This document shows positions 1 through 13,104 of a stretch of 64,000 bases of DNA, one piece after another (positions within the stretch are counted from its first letter, which is position 1; every line of letters starts with the position of its first letter). Position numbers and translations under genes: made by a program. The stretch is from Amaurobius ferox (taxonomy: Eukaryota; Arthropoda; Arachnida; Araneae; Amaurobiidae): the NCBI GenBank assembly GCA_951213105.1, contig OX578138.1, forward strand, positions 63,959,040 through 64,023,039, read 5' to 3'. The notes below the pieces were generated by a model that made no database searches, was not told where the DNA came from, and worked only from the letters and a program-made list of their open reading frames with translations.

Positions 1-1100
1 ATTTCCTTTTTAAACCAATTTTAAAATTCCAGTCTCGATATGACATTAAAAAAAAATCAGAAAATTTTGAGTGACCCAGTTCGACTGGTCATGCGCACCG
101 AAAATAATTCAGCAGGGTGCAAATAATTTTGAATCCAGGTTCGACTGGTCACGAGCACCAAAAATATCAGGAAACATTATAAAAGGAAAGGGCCGTGAAT
201 GTTTCTGATATTAAAAAAAATGATATAGTGGTATAGATTGATATTAAGCTCCTCATTCTCCAATGCTGAAATAAAAGTTAAATTAATAAATTCCAAAAAG
301 AACATAGGCAACAAAGAAGAGATTTAAATTGGCCAAAAAATTCATTTATTATTTATATTTATATGTAATTAAAAGAACAAACAAATCATAATATACTAAT
401 GGTTGTCAAATTAATCTAAATCATCCCAATGCAATCAATATTAATATATAATGATGCCACAATTACCTTTAACATTCTTATATGCTTTCTCAAATTTTAA
501 CATTTTTTTTTATGTTCTTTCTCGTTTTAAGGAGGATTAATTCCACATTATGTTATATGATACAAGTTCTATTACAGTTCATTAAGGTCTTAAATTTTAA
601 TTTTAGAGTTCAATTATAGCAATATCTGATGTCGCCAAATGACTGGAGATCATCCATGATTAATCATAAAAGTTCATCTTTGTTATAAAATAAGAAGAGT
701 TTGACTTACATATATTTGAAGCACTAGCAGGCAACATACCCCTTTTGGTGGTCCAATGGCAGGATTTTCATATATAATAATAATGATGCTTTATGTTGAC
801 ATGTCTAGATCAATTGAGATCAATTGAAGCGAGGCAGGCACTCATCACAGGAGATAACATATTTATGGTACGTTATAGGGTCCAATCTTTAAGTTCCAAA
901 TCAATCAAATGTCGTAATTCGTATGTATATTAGTAATCAGTCGTCCGAAGACGAAGCTTATGAATCAGTCGTCGAAGACGAGGCTTAATAATTCTTCATC
1001 ATAACTATTAAATTCAAGGAGCAACTTGTATGTGTAATTCTTTAAAAATTGGACACATAGTCCGAATGCTGACTATATCTATAGGTCTCCATGGACCAAA
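1..1100. other. No gene recognised; short direct repeats
   Basis: AT-rich sequence without a convincing coding region on either strand. Two imperfect direct repeats of about 30 bp sharing TTCGACTGGTCA lie at about 77-106 and 137-166. A second pair built on CAGTCGTC(CG)AAGACGA lies at about 938-985. The reading frame at 1122-1511 resembles no family I recognise and is not called. Confidence 0.4.
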
Positions 1101-1859
1101 ACTAGGAGACGACCTTCATGGTTGAAGAGCAGGGCCAGAATCCTTATTAAAAAAATCTGCTCAAAAAAAAAAGAAGAGGACCTCAGCGGTCCGACCCGCA
1201 GGCCGGCCGCGTCCAAGAGAGAATTCTCTTTTATTTTTTTATTTTACACTTGCCGTCATATTCTCCGTGGCGCTGTACTATATTCGCGTATGATTGGCCA
1301 CTCCTGTACATACAATACGTTCTTATTGGATGGTGGCCTTGTCCATGCTAAAAGGTGGGGTGCCATGTTGCATACCCCTTTTCGTAGAATGTTTTGCCCA
1401 TCTGTGAAGTTTGCTGAAGTCTTTATTTTAGAGGGTGTAACTTTAGTCAGTAAATTCTCACTGTTGACAGGAATTATAGCTTCTTCTGAAAACTGCCCAT
1501 GTCTATCCTGACGGGGCGTACATACAAGTTTAATATTACCAGTGGGAAACGGTTCTCAGCAAGAAAGGAATTTTTGACCGTTGTGGTCCTGCTATGTACA
1601 AACTGCACGTGTTCTCTAAAAAAGGGGGGGGGGCAAGTATGCTTTCTGTCACCCAAACTCCTAAGTTGCAGCTGTGAGATTGTTTTTCTGCAGATGTGCA
1701 AAGAGCGTGAGAAAGTACTTTTTTGAAAAATGGCTATTTTTTTTTGCCTAGCAACTGCCTTAAACTATATTCCAAAAGGTTTCAAAGCTAAAGTAATTTT
1801 AAATAAATAGAAGTTCTAATTCCCATTTTAATTAAAAAGAGCGTTATTAAAATTAGCGT

Positions 1860-2937
1860 GTAAGTCACATTTATTAAAAATGTCATGTTTCTCATGACAC
1901 AAACGTCGAATGAGTTTCTTGAAAGCCTCACTGAGAAACTCTTGGCGCTAAAGAAACACCATTTTGTCTCCAAAACTCAGTCACAGTTTCAAGAGCTGCA
2001 AAAGAAAACCTTGCAGAAGCTGAGTGCATAGTTCTAGCAGATTTTGCTGAAAACTACAGTTTCATAATTCAAGATGAAATTCAAAGTTTTCATTGGGTGT
2101 GCATACAGGCCATCCACCATCCTTTTGTATATTCCTTCAGATCAGATGCTGTTTTAAAGAGTCACATCATGTGCATCATAAGTGACCACTTAGAACAGTG
2201 GCACTTCACACATTTCAGAAGTATCTTACAAACCACCCCATAAAAGCTCTTCCATCAGTCAAGAAATTTTTTTATTTTGGTGATGGAGCTGCCAGTCAAT
2301 ATAAAGACAAAAAGAATTATATAAATATGTTATCATATGTTATCAAAATATGTTATCATAAGCCCATGGGAAGAATGCCTGTGATGGAGTAGGAAGTACT
2401 ACAAACAAGGTAAGCGGAAAAGCAAGCTTGAAAAGATCTTATGAAAATCATATATATCCTTACCCCAAAACATTTATATTATTTTGTTGTGAAAAAAAAC
2501 TACATTTTTGTTTCAACGGAGGAAGTGGAATTAAATGAGAAAGTGTTGAAACCTAGATTTGAAAAATGCAAATCTGTACCTCAAACAAGAGAAAAGCACA
2601 GATTTTTACCTTTCAGCAAATCCACCATAACATATTACCAAATATATATATATCTTTAATATGTAGATATCCCAGTAGTAACTTGTATTTATGATAAACA
2701 GTAGTGGCTACTGAAATTTTAAAAAGGTATTTTGGAAATAATGACCTGTATCTGCAATCTTCAAGCCACCAGGCCCAAGAATTTCTTTCCAAAAGGCGTA
2801 ATGGGTTGGTTCTTCCATCAAAAGTACTGAGAAAACACACACCTCTGGAACTTCATACACCTACAGAACAGAGCTACCAAATTACTGACAAACTCTGTAT
2901 TGAAATATCACGACTGTACAATGACTATTTTTAATAA
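1860..2937 (+). pseudogene. Broken transposase, C-terminal half
   Basis: Frames broken by stops and frameshifts keep a recognisable order of blocks: a segment reading LADFAENYSF near 2040, SDHLEQ near 2190, a block reading FGDGAASQYK near 2280, and a C-terminal part to the stop at about 2932. From memory, the order LDFAENYSF - SDGAASQYK is typical of a widespread, multicopy arthropod and cnidarian transposase-like protein family; I infer a DDE-type enzyme from the spaced acidic residues. The start of the coding region is missing. The N-terminal half of what looks like the same family occurs at 33.4-34.6 kb inside a long-TIR element, so this is probably the other half of a related copy. Not functional. 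Confidence 0.6.
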
Positions 2938-4784
2938 AAGGTATCAAACTTTATGGATAAGTGAAAATTAACATTTGTTACTTTTAGGACTCGCTAATCG
3001 CTCCATATCAATAAAACCAGAAAAGTTTCAAACTACAAATTTTTACTACAATTAGTTATTATGTTGTACTTGACTCTGCAAGTTTCAGATTTTTCCCTGT
3101 TCCCCCACCAGAAATATTAAGGCTTAAATATTTGTAAATTTGAAAAGTCACAATGTTTGGGATTTAATAAAATAAAAAGGAGAAAGTTCTTAGTCTTGAA
3201 ATTTCTCCAGCAGACATGCTGGGAGTAGGGTAAGATATGGTGAAAATTTGAAGATTTAAAATTGTTTGCTTTATTATCTTTAAAAGGCCTAAAAACTGCA
3301 TTTTTAGCTAAACTGATGCTGAATTTCAATGCTAAATTTCAGCCACTCGTGTTGCAGTTACACAAACTTTATGATAGCATTCTTTAAATGTAGACCACTT
3401 TAAGCCCAGTAAAACAGTTATTATTTCAAGTATCTTACTTTTTTGAGTTCCAAGATATTTAAATTTACTTGAACATCAAAATTCATCAAATTTGGAATCC
3501 GCCGTGTTGGAAAAATAGCTGTACAAAATAAACTAGCTAGATGAAAAATTTTTAAAAATCTTTTTTCATCTGCTGAAATATGTAGGAACATTTGTGCAAA
3601 ATATAAAAATTTTAAAAAATGATCATGCAACCATCTCTGGGTGATTCTATATGGAATGACCCAGTAACAAAATTACTCTAGAAAACTCAAAAAGTGAGCA
3701 TGAATGATGGTATCTAAAATAAAAAATACTAGTTAAGTCTCTGTACTGTTAGTAAACAAATTTAAATTTAGCTGAATTTCTCATTAGCAAGACATAAGAA
3801 AATAATATATAACCAATATCCAATATTTCCTTTCAAGTTAGTCATATAGTAACACCAAAACAAATAATTGTCATAGCATACCCAGATGATCAGAATTTGG
3901 TGTGATAATCACAAATCACATACAATAAAAAATTTATCCAATTTATCAAACACGTTTTTTTTTGTTTTTAAAAGTTACACGTTTTTTTTTTGTTTTTAAA
4001 CAAAAAGTAACATTCTTATAACTCAATCTCATGAAAAAATAGTAGACTTATTATAGTTACGTATTAAAATAATGATATCGAACTACATAGAAATTGTACC
4101 ATTCTTTCAGGAGATATCACACTCCCTGTTAAAGTTGAGTTTCTAATACCTTGAGAATAGATTATGGTAACTCCTATGCAGTGATGTATATTCATTTCTG
4201 GTTAAAGAAAGAACTTTTAAAGCATCCATTCATTTGATAATAGTTATATTTATTTACTTTTAATTTCACGTTATCAGTTTGTATAAAATTGTATTTATTT
4301 ATTGTTGAATGTGGTCATGTTAAAAAACAATAATTGTATTTCGTATTGAATTTGACTTTGAATGGTGTAGTCAAAGTAATTACTATGCCATTTCCAGTGT
4401 AGCATGTGTTTGTGTTAAGGAGATTAGACTTTATAATAATTTTTGAATTCATATTTAAGGGAAACATTTAATGCTCAGTTCTTCTTTATTTTAAGTGCAA
4501 GTTTGAGTTGACAGAATATTCTTTAAAACTAACTGCTAAATTTTGAGCTAGAAGGAATTTAAACATAAATTGATTCTTATTCCTGTATAATCACAGCTCT
4601 AATTCTCATCCAAAATATTTGATTACACATGAAATGTATATATCCCATTAATGACGGCCAGTAGAAATATCCGCAAATGTAAAAAAAAAAGACATATTTT
4701 TTGTGAACTAGCAGATAAAAGTAAAAATGTCAAGGAAAATGTTTGAGTTAAAATAAATCAAACTCAGAATTAATTGGTTAAATC

Positions 4785-4815
<31 letters not shown>

Positions 4816-4870
4816 AAATACTTTATATATTTATTTTTATTCTAATGGTCTACAAAATCAAAATAATAAT
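2938..4870. other. Non-coding stretch
   Basis: Apart from the transposon terminus at 3639-3662, I see only AT-rich sequence with simple TA and homopolymer tracts (for example 3957-4000 and 4785-4815). No open frame here resembles a protein. Confidence 0.4.
3639..3662 (+). repeat. Terminal end of the broken transposon
   Basis: The stretch ends in GGAATGACCC, the same 10 bases that end the long-TIR element at 35645 and that begin it, inverted, at 31865. It is therefore probably the right terminus of the element holding the broken transposase at 1860-2937. I did not find a matching left end. The next four bases, AGTA, would be the target duplication but cannot be checked without the left end. 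Confidence 0.45.
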
Positions 4871-4872
4871 AA

Positions 4873-4950
4873 ACTCCAGCTTAGTGTGCTATAAAAATAT
4901 TAACTCCAGCTTAGTGTTCCATAAAAGTATTGACTCCAGTTTAGTGCACT
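4873..4950. repeat. 30-bp tandem repeat, three units
   Basis: The core ACTCCAGCTTAGTG recurs at 4873, 4903 and 4933 (third copy with one change), a period of 30 bp. The small open frame crossing it (4845-5042) is repeat-driven and not a gene. Confidence 0.7.
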
Positions 4951-5034
4951 ACAATATGAAAATAATTAGAAATCTCATCACTAAAATAATTTTGAATTTT
5001 AAAATATATATAGTTTTATTTTCCCGACTTAGTA

Positions 5035-7235
5035 TATACTAGCAGCATACCCGTTCTTCATACGGAATATATAATATAAAGAAATTTATTATTCGCAATC
5101 ATGTGCAAATTCTGTTAAAATATTAAATTTATTGCTCATAAAGAGAGGTTTAAGAATATCTGTTCTCACTATGCAAAATTATCTTCACGGGCAGATCTGA
5201 AGAATAAAACATCCTGGCCCCTTTTGTAAGCAAATTTACAAAAAAAAAGGAATTGAATCAATATATGCAACCTCGTACTACTTATATTGTCGCAGATTAG
5301 AAAATATGCCAGTGTGTTAGTAGAAGCTTACCCGTATTGCAATATGAGTCTCGAAAATCCCCGTAATCTTAATACCAGAAGGTCATAATTGATTCCAATA
5401 TATGCCAATATATATCAAAATATATGCCAATATACCTGTACTACTTATATTGTCGTAGATTAGAAGATATACCCGTGCATTTGTAGAAGATTACTCGTAC
5501 GACGTACTATATATGAGTTTCAACAATTTCCGTCATAATAAAACAATGGCATAATAATTTGAAAATATCAATAATCCCTGAATCAACAGTCCCCGAAAAT
5601 ATCAATAATAATGATGTTTAAACCTGAAGACCGTAATTGATATTATCCAGTCAAAAATTCAATGTCAATGAAATTTATTTTATATACATATTTTTATTAT
5701 TCAAATCGGAAAAGATTTAATAAAAATCGTATGCCGCATAACATATTGGATCCGTTGCTAAGCGACATGATATCATTTGCTTCAAATAAATTGATGGAAA
5801 TCATATCGTCTGAATAATGCGATTTCCATGGAAGGTTTGGTGACATTTTCGTCAATTTAGCGATAACTTAAAAAATCGCCAAATTTATCGCTAAGTGGGA
5901 CTGTAGAACTGATAGTCCCATTTTGCGACAAATTGACGAAACATCATCACAATACTATCCCCTAACAAAACACAATTAATTTCATTTATTAAGCGCGATT
6001 TTATCAATTCCATGATATTTTTATGGATTTAGAAATATTTTTATCAATTTGGTGATATTAAAAAAATTAAATGTGTTACTAAGTAGGATGGATGGACTGA
6101 CCGTCAAATGCTACAGAAACATCATTTCAGTACTTTATTCTAAAAAAACAAATTTAATTTCATTGATTTGGATAATTTTTATCAATTTGGAGACATTTCC
6201 ACTAATTTGGTAAAGTTTAAGAAAAGTTACCAAGTTATTTAAAGATATTCCACTAAATTCGTAGCTCTGAATTTGCAGATCTGAAGAATAAAATATCCTG
6301 ATCCCGTTTGTATGTACTAAATGAAAACACTAAAATTGTATTAGAAGATATATCCGTTCTACTCTTTTTCTGTTTCAATAATTGGATAAATGAATTTATT
6401 GGGTAAACACAATGAGTTTATTAGCTATAGCACTTGAAAACTCTTTGCCAAACTAAATGAAAGTGATGTACGCAGTCCGCAATTTATATAATTAAAAGAA
6501 CAATCAAACCGTTCATTTATAAAATATATTTTTACATCCATTTATTTATTGTACAAATGGAAAAAATAATAATAAATATTAACAACGCATTTAATTTCAT
6601 TCAGTTGCCGAGCAACATGATATAAGATAGAATCTTCCTCATAAAATGCGAAATTAAATAGCCATTTTGATTTCTTTATACTTTTCATTGTTGAGTAAAA
6701 GCTTGTGAAAGATGAACCATGGAGGTAGATTTTCCCATTTAAATTCATGTTTCAAACAATTCATGTTTTCCTATAGTGACTAATTAATGCAAAAATCCTG
6801 AACCAAACTCGGAAATAAAGTTTTATTTTATTTTGACGTTTTAAACAAATGATTTTCATCCTTTTCGTTTGGATAAACCACAGAGTTGGAGAGTAGAACT
6901 CCTAGGAAAAAGTTCCGTTTTTCATTAATATCTCGACAACCCCTGGTCTTAGAAACTCGAAACTTGTACTAAATTTATGGGGGGCTATTTTAAGTCTATC
7001 CACAAAATTTCATTAAATCCTGTTCAGCCGTTTTCCCATGATGATGAGACAAACGAAAATTTCGTTTTTTACTAATATCTCGAGAACCACTGGTCGTAGA
7101 AACTCAAAACACGGACTAAATTTTAAGTGGGGCTATTTCTAGGCTACCCACAAAATTTCATCAAATTCAGATCAGCCGTTCTCCCGTGATGATGGGACAA
7201 ACAGACAGACAGATTTTCAATTTTATTTATATAGA
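5035..7235. repeat. Interspersed repeat with 147-bp dimer at its end
   Basis: The stretch begins near ACTAGCAGCATACCCGTTCT, a type of start common in arthropod interspersed repeats, and ends in GACAAACAGACAGACAG followed by an AT-rich tail. The last part holds two copies of a 147-bp unit (TCTCGACAACC near 6931 and TCTCGAGAACC near 7078) that share the CAGCCGTT(T/C)TCCC(A/G)TGATGATG block. No coding capacity. The class is unknown; the outer limits are approximate. Confidence 0.45.
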
Positions 7236-9760
7236 TATATATATTTCTGAAAATATTATGATGGTATAGACCGAGAATTCATATGTTAGATGGATCTACA
7301 CATTTTAAGAACTCTAGAACACAAATATTCTATTTTTTAGTATGACATGTATTTGTCTTGTCTGTCTACAATTACAATGTATATCCATTCTAGCTCCAAA
7401 TTTAGTAATTGCTAACTTATCAGTTACTCTAAGTTTTGACATGAGTGAAAGGTTTGGTTAGGTTTTGATATGAATGGAAGAATAAAAGTGGCCTTTTCTT
7501 CCAAATGGCCAATAATACTTAAAAAAACTGAAACGAAATATATCCTTAACTATATTTAGAAAGGGGTTTTTTTTATATATAATTTTAATAGTTAAATTAA
7601 TAAAACCACTCTCACTGTACTACAATAAATTTTTCTCAAAATATTTTAAATTTCTAGAATTTTGGCATGTTGGATTTATGTACCTTTTGGGATCCCTGAA
7701 ACACAAAAATAGTTTGTTTGTTTTTTGTTGTTGTTTGTGTTGTTTTAACATGATATATGTGTGCCTATGCAATGCCTTATGCCTTTTCAAAATTTGACAA
7801 CTTAGTGACTTATCAATAACTTTATTGTTATTGTTTTTGAGTATGAATAAAAAAAAATTGCTCATTTCTTTAAAATGGCCTGTAAAACATAAAACTTACA
7901 CAAAAGAATATGCTTGGCTATAATAAAAATCTTTATATAGTTTTTAATAAAAGAAACAAATAATATAATCACTATCACTACACTAGGATAAATTGTTCTC
8001 AAAATACTTCCAAATTTCGGCATGTTTGTGTCATTTAAAAATGTCACATTATCAAATAAAAATGTATCTGCAAATTGGATGTAGTTTTAAATAAGTATTA
8101 ATTTCATTTATTTTGTATGATAAAAGAATAATAACTAATTTTTAAATGGGTTATAAAACCAAAGAAAAAAAATTAAGAGAAAGTCATATACTGCCAACTT
8201 CAGATTTTTTTTATTATTATTATCTATTATTTGTAATATTCATTTTAGTAGCTAATGTAAATATTTCCTTTTATAAATATAAGATTAGGTAAAATCAATA
8301 AAGTATGCTATAATTACAAATTGTTATAAGCACAGAATTATCACAATCTTTAGAAAGTTTTTATTTTTTGTTTTTCCTTTTTAAAGATTTTTAAATGTCA
8401 TCATTTTTTCCTACAAAGGTTCTTAAATTTTTTTTTTCTGCCTTGTCAGAAATTTAGTTAATGGTTCAGTGCATTATCAAGAAATTTGTTGTTTACGTGT
8501 ATAAGTTTTCTCTCAATAAGCACGCACAACAACAAATATAATCATTTTTATGCATTTAAGATAAAATCAAATGCTATTGTGTAAATGTAAATTTCATATT
8601 CCTAATAGTTAAGTTGCATGCTTTTAAGGAAATTTGTTTTGATCTACACTATTAAAACACGTTCAACTATGTGTGTGTCTCCAAAAATTTACAATGTGGA
8701 TTCTGAACCTAGAAAGTAGAGGTTAGTATTAAATGAAAGATACTAATTGTGAACACTTATGATCTTGATGTTTAGATCATGGAATTAATGTTATCAAAAT
8801 CAAAATTTAGGATTTTTATTTATATAATCAACATATTTTATCAACGATATTTTTTTAACGTTTCAATCTTGACACCCTCGTTAAGATCAAAAAATTATTT
8901 TTACAATGAACTTTAAATGGAATCCATAACACAAATTCACAATTTTTAACAAGTTTTTGCAGTTGGAAGACATAATTGATTTTAAAATTTTTACATTGAA
9001 AATTCAACACGATCCAATCTTGATGAATAAACATGAGCAAAATACATTGTTTTACCCTCATTTTAAAAAAATACATATGGGGCATTATTTCTTTTGAGGA
9101 ATTTATAAAAGGGAATAGTTCTACAAGCATGTTTCCCATTACAAGACTTCTAAATTTCTTCATATATGTTTGACCGAACAACTGTCTCCTTGCTTTGCTT
9201 CTAAGAAAAATATATAGAAAGAAAAAAATGCAGTGGTTGACAATAACATGATAAATAATAAAAGACGATTTATTTTGTGATTCTTGGACAATTATTTTTA
9301 AAGGGTTTATTAAAGACCCCACAAGTGTGCTATAGAGAAACACCGCTATTTTATTTTGTTGGATTCTTAGAAGAGGATTTTTAAAGGATTCATTTTGGAG
9401 AGAATTGTCCACAATACTGTGTTACACTGTGTATAGTGTCCACTATGTGCCACTCTCATACTGTGTTTATTATACCACACTTAAAGTTACTGATGGGTAC
9501 TGCAGCTAGTATTTAATCTTTCTCTTTTAAAATTATAAATATTTAAAACACATTAAAAGGGATCTTTAAAGTGTTTTCTGTCTTAGAACAGAAATTTCTT
9601 AAAAAACTCCCTCATTTTTTTTATTTTACATAGAGCAGAAACATTGAAGCAACATCTACTACGTTATAAAAATTTCTCATGCTTGTTACAGTAAATTTAT
9701 TACATTACAAAGAGGTATATAAAAGTTCTCAGACTTACTAAAAAATAATAGGTATAATAA
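7236..9760. other. No gene recognised
   Basis: AT-rich DNA. The only long open frame is on the reverse strand at 8855-9412 (185 codons, Phe/Ile/Lys-rich). It matches no family I know and its composition is that of translated AT-rich DNA, so it is not called a gene. Confidence 0.4.
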
Positions 9761-9769
9761 ACTTAACAC

Positions 9770-10090
9770 CTTTTCGCTTTAGTCCTTTTCAGGGTACTCT
9801 GCTTGAGATGCAATACACTTGCACTTGTCTCAGCATTTTTTTCATTGCCTGAGACAGTTTTTAAAATCCTGTTTCAGTATTCTGTTTAACATCCACATCA
9901 TTTTTGTTTTAGCGTAAAAAACATCTCTAACCCTTGTTCTCCTCAGTGATATCTTCTCCCTGGGCAACAAGAAATTGCATTGTGCCAGATCTGAAGAGTA
10001 GGGTGATGTCTGATGGCTGTCATTTTATAATTTGCTGATTGCTTGACAGACAGTGCACGGGCACATTCATACAAAAGTGAGTCCTGTTCT
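9770..10090 (-). pseudogene. Mariner transposase remnant, C-terminal part
   Basis: Read on the reverse strand with one frame change, the sequence gives ALSVKQ, then PYSSDLAQCNFLL, then a C-terminal block with DFKNCLRQ and CIASQAEYPEKD. These correspond to the mariner blocks normally written as A-x-x-VKQFL, PYSPDLAPCDFFLFP (holding the third catalytic Asp) and the terminal F-x-x-C(F/L)xQW...RC...GEY-E. Internal stops and the frame change show that it is dead. The N-terminal half was not found. Confidence 0.65.
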
Positions 10091-10429
10091 ATGTGGTTTC
10101 CAAAATCTTGCCAATAGTACAAAAATGATCCTCAAAAACAACTTTAAATTTATCCCAAACATAAAAAAAGGGGGGGGGGGGCGGCACAATCGCGAGCAAG
10201 GACAGCTGAAAAAAAGACAATAACATAGACGCAGGAAGAAAGATATAAACATGAACCAGGTTCCATCAGAGCATCATACCACTTTGTATATTTCACTTAG
10301 GCTTGCTCCACCTAGCTCCTCACCCCTACTTGTAAACACAATATGATTATATTCCAGGAATTTATAGGAACCCCTTTTATAATTCATTCTATGTATTGAA
10401 ATACGTTCTATGTTTCTATGTTTTGATAG

Positions 10430-10582
10430 GCTACATGGCATCCTTTGGAAGACATAATTGTTGTTGGCCGCTATCCTGATGACAATATTCTGCTAGACGA
10501 TACTCGCACTATTGATTTTTATGATGGCTTAAATGGTGAATTGTTGCATAGAATAAAGTCACCCACTGAAAACTTAATACCG
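10430..10582 (+). CDS. DDB2: DDB2, third-last exon (WD40 blade 6/7)
   Basis: This 51-codon exon lies between an acceptor (TTTTGATAG) and a donor (GTATGT) and starts and ends in phase 0. It encodes a WD-propeller segment with AxWHP, IIVVGRYPDDN and RTIDFYDGLNGEL. Human DDB2 has AAWHP, LIVVGRYPD and RTIDVFDGNSGK in the same order, which is specific to DDB2 rather than generic WD40. DDB2 binds UV photoproducts and recruits the DDB1-CUL4 ligase for nucleotide-excision repair. The next exon is 7.3 kb downstream, beyond a hAT insertion. Earlier exons were not found and must lie upstream of the window or have been missed. Confidence 0.85.
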
Positions 10583-10787
10583 GTATGTATATTGAAGAAT
10601 TTACATTTTGTATATCCAGTAAAAATAATTACATTTGGAATGAAATCTTTATCTATTTTTTAATTAATTGTTAATTTATATTAAACCTGGCTTAAAATGC
10701 AATTAAGCGGAACTGCACAGGGCTACAGAAAACAAAAAAAAAAATGGTCAGGGATGTATCTACAGTGGTCGGCGGTGGTCGGGGTTT

Positions 10788-10835
10788 CCACCACTCAGAA
10801 TTTCCGACCACCACTCAATTGCCGACCACCACTCA
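10788..10835. repeat. hAT subterminal repeats
   Basis: Three copies of CCACCACTCA, two of them preceded by CCGA, within 50 bp of the left terminus. A fourth copy sits in the same orientation near 15634, about 20 bp inside the right terminus. Probably transposase-binding sites. Confidence 0.6.
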
Positions 10836-13104
10836 TTCAAAAAAAAAAACTTTCTGAAACAACAAGTGAAGCTGGAATCATCACCAACTGCCAACCATAT
10901 GGCTGAAGCTATAAATAGATATTCTGCCCTTTGTCATTGTAGCTAAATAAAGATGAAAATAAGAACTCGCCACTCGCCGACTGAACTGAAAAATTTGACG
11001 ACTTGAAATAACTTGACAACCGGCCTTTTTTTTTTAATATAAAAACGGGACTATCCAAGAAAAAAAAATTCTCCGGCAGCTAACCTTATCCAGAGCTCGA
11101 AATTAACGGTGGTCCGTTGATCCGAGACCACAAAAACACTCAACGGACCAGCAGAATATAAATTATATTGGTCCATCGGACTAGTAACCTTTTATTCTCA
11201 TTTCCCTCTCGTAAATTAAATTTTCCCCTCAGCACTTATGTAAACAAAGACGATATTCAACAGTCTGGGGAAAGTAAACAAGCAAACAATACTGCTTCCG
11301 TGTTTGTAATTTTGTCACCCCCCCCCCCTTCCCTTCTGCACCCGCCCGCAAGACATCTGGCTATTCTGACTCCCTACCAGGCTTTGGGAAATCGGTAAAA
11401 TCTAGCCCGTCCTCGAACACGGCTATTAACATTTTTTACCCGTCCTCCTAAGAATTTTTTTTTCACATTATATTCTTTAACATGTGTGCTCAAATACATC
11501 GCACAACAATAATAAATTAGAAGCAACTGTCTCAGGATGAAGTGCGGTAACTGCATATTCCTACGCCATCCCCACAGCGCTTAACCGTCGCTATCAAACT
11601 CGCCGACGCAAAGTCAGATGAAGGACCGAACCCGTCGGAATTCCGGTCTATGGGTGGGTGCAGAGGGGGTAACAGATGTAATGAATCCAATTTCCTCTTT
11701 CCAATGTTTGGTAATTTGAAGGAATGTTAAATAAATAATCATAAATCCTCTTGTCCCTAACCAGTTTAAACCTCATTGACACTATTTGGACTGAATAGAT
11801 GTTTCATACCTTAACTTCAGTTGTCAGACAACTGGAACAAATGCCATGAATGAATTGTAAACGTATTAGTTTTAAAATTGAAACTAAAGTGGGGAAGAAA
11901 AGAAAATACTTCTGGCTGAAAATAGAAGAATCCATTCCAAAAATTCAAACTTGTTACGTACTCCGGCCTATTACAGCAAATGGAAATTTTATTAAGAATT
12001 TAAAAGGGATAGATATCTGCATGGGTTTGGGCTTAGGCTCGGGCTGGCCTTGAGTTTTCTACTGTTTCGGGCCGGGTTGAATCTTTTTTTTTTTTTTTTA
12101 ACGTCCGTTACGACCGGGCCGAACATATTTATTCTGAATTTTTTTCAACGGATTTAAATTGAATACATGAACTTATTCCGTTTATTTCAGCTATCTAAAG
12201 ATAAATGTTTAAGAAAATAAGCTCAATTCTCCGTACAAAATTTTCACAAATTTGTTTTTAACATATTTGAATACAAATCATTTCGGGCCCGTCGAGACGC
12301 AGTTATCTTCAGACCGAGTTCATTCTACATTTATAAATTTCTTCGGTCTTGGCTCTGGTTTAAGCATTGGTATTGTCGGTCGGGTGAAAATACGAAATTT
12401 TGGCCCATGTAGATCTCGAAAAGGAGAACAGAACAAGCCACTTCGATCGTGAGCGCGCTATCTATCGCATTTTAGTTCAGTCATCGGATTCTTTGGGTGG
12501 GGGGATGAGGGGAGAGAAAATAACTAACGCCTGTAGTTACAATGCAGACCTGACGGCTCTCCTAGAAAGAAAGCGTTGATAATGCACACTAGCTAAGTTT
12601 ATGGGGGGGGGGAAGAGGGGGAGGATTTGCAGACAATTTTCATTTATGGTATGGGAAAGGGCGGCTTTCCCCATAATTTTACTATGATAACTTGTTATTT
12701 ATTTATTTTTTACGGAATCTCTAATCTTTAATTGAACGAGGTATGGTATTTATGGAAATCCACATAATAACATTTCACATGTAATTTACTTTATTTTATA
12801 ATTTATCGAAGTCCCGTGTAGTAGTAAGATCAGTAACAAAGGTTGCGGACCACTGAAGTCATTAACATTTTTATAAATCAACAAATTTTGTCAGGCGTTT
12901 TGGTTTCTAATGTTGGAATTTGAATTATCATCGGGGAATGACGGTACGTTATTTTCCGAGGGCTTGGCGGGACATGGCAACCCTGAACCTGGCAACACGA
13001 AACACTGGTCTAGTTTTTCACAATTTTTGGTTAAGACCTGGCAACACTGTTTACTTGATATTCCAGAATTTTTTATCTCACCTCAAGACTCACATAAATA
13101 AATA

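Noticed and set aside
1122..1511. 129-codon frame as a gene
   Set aside because: No recognisable family, no splice or start context, and it starts in a low-complexity Lys run.
8855..9412. 185-codon reverse-strand frame as a host gene
   Set aside because: Composition is that of translated AT-rich DNA and no conserved block is visible.
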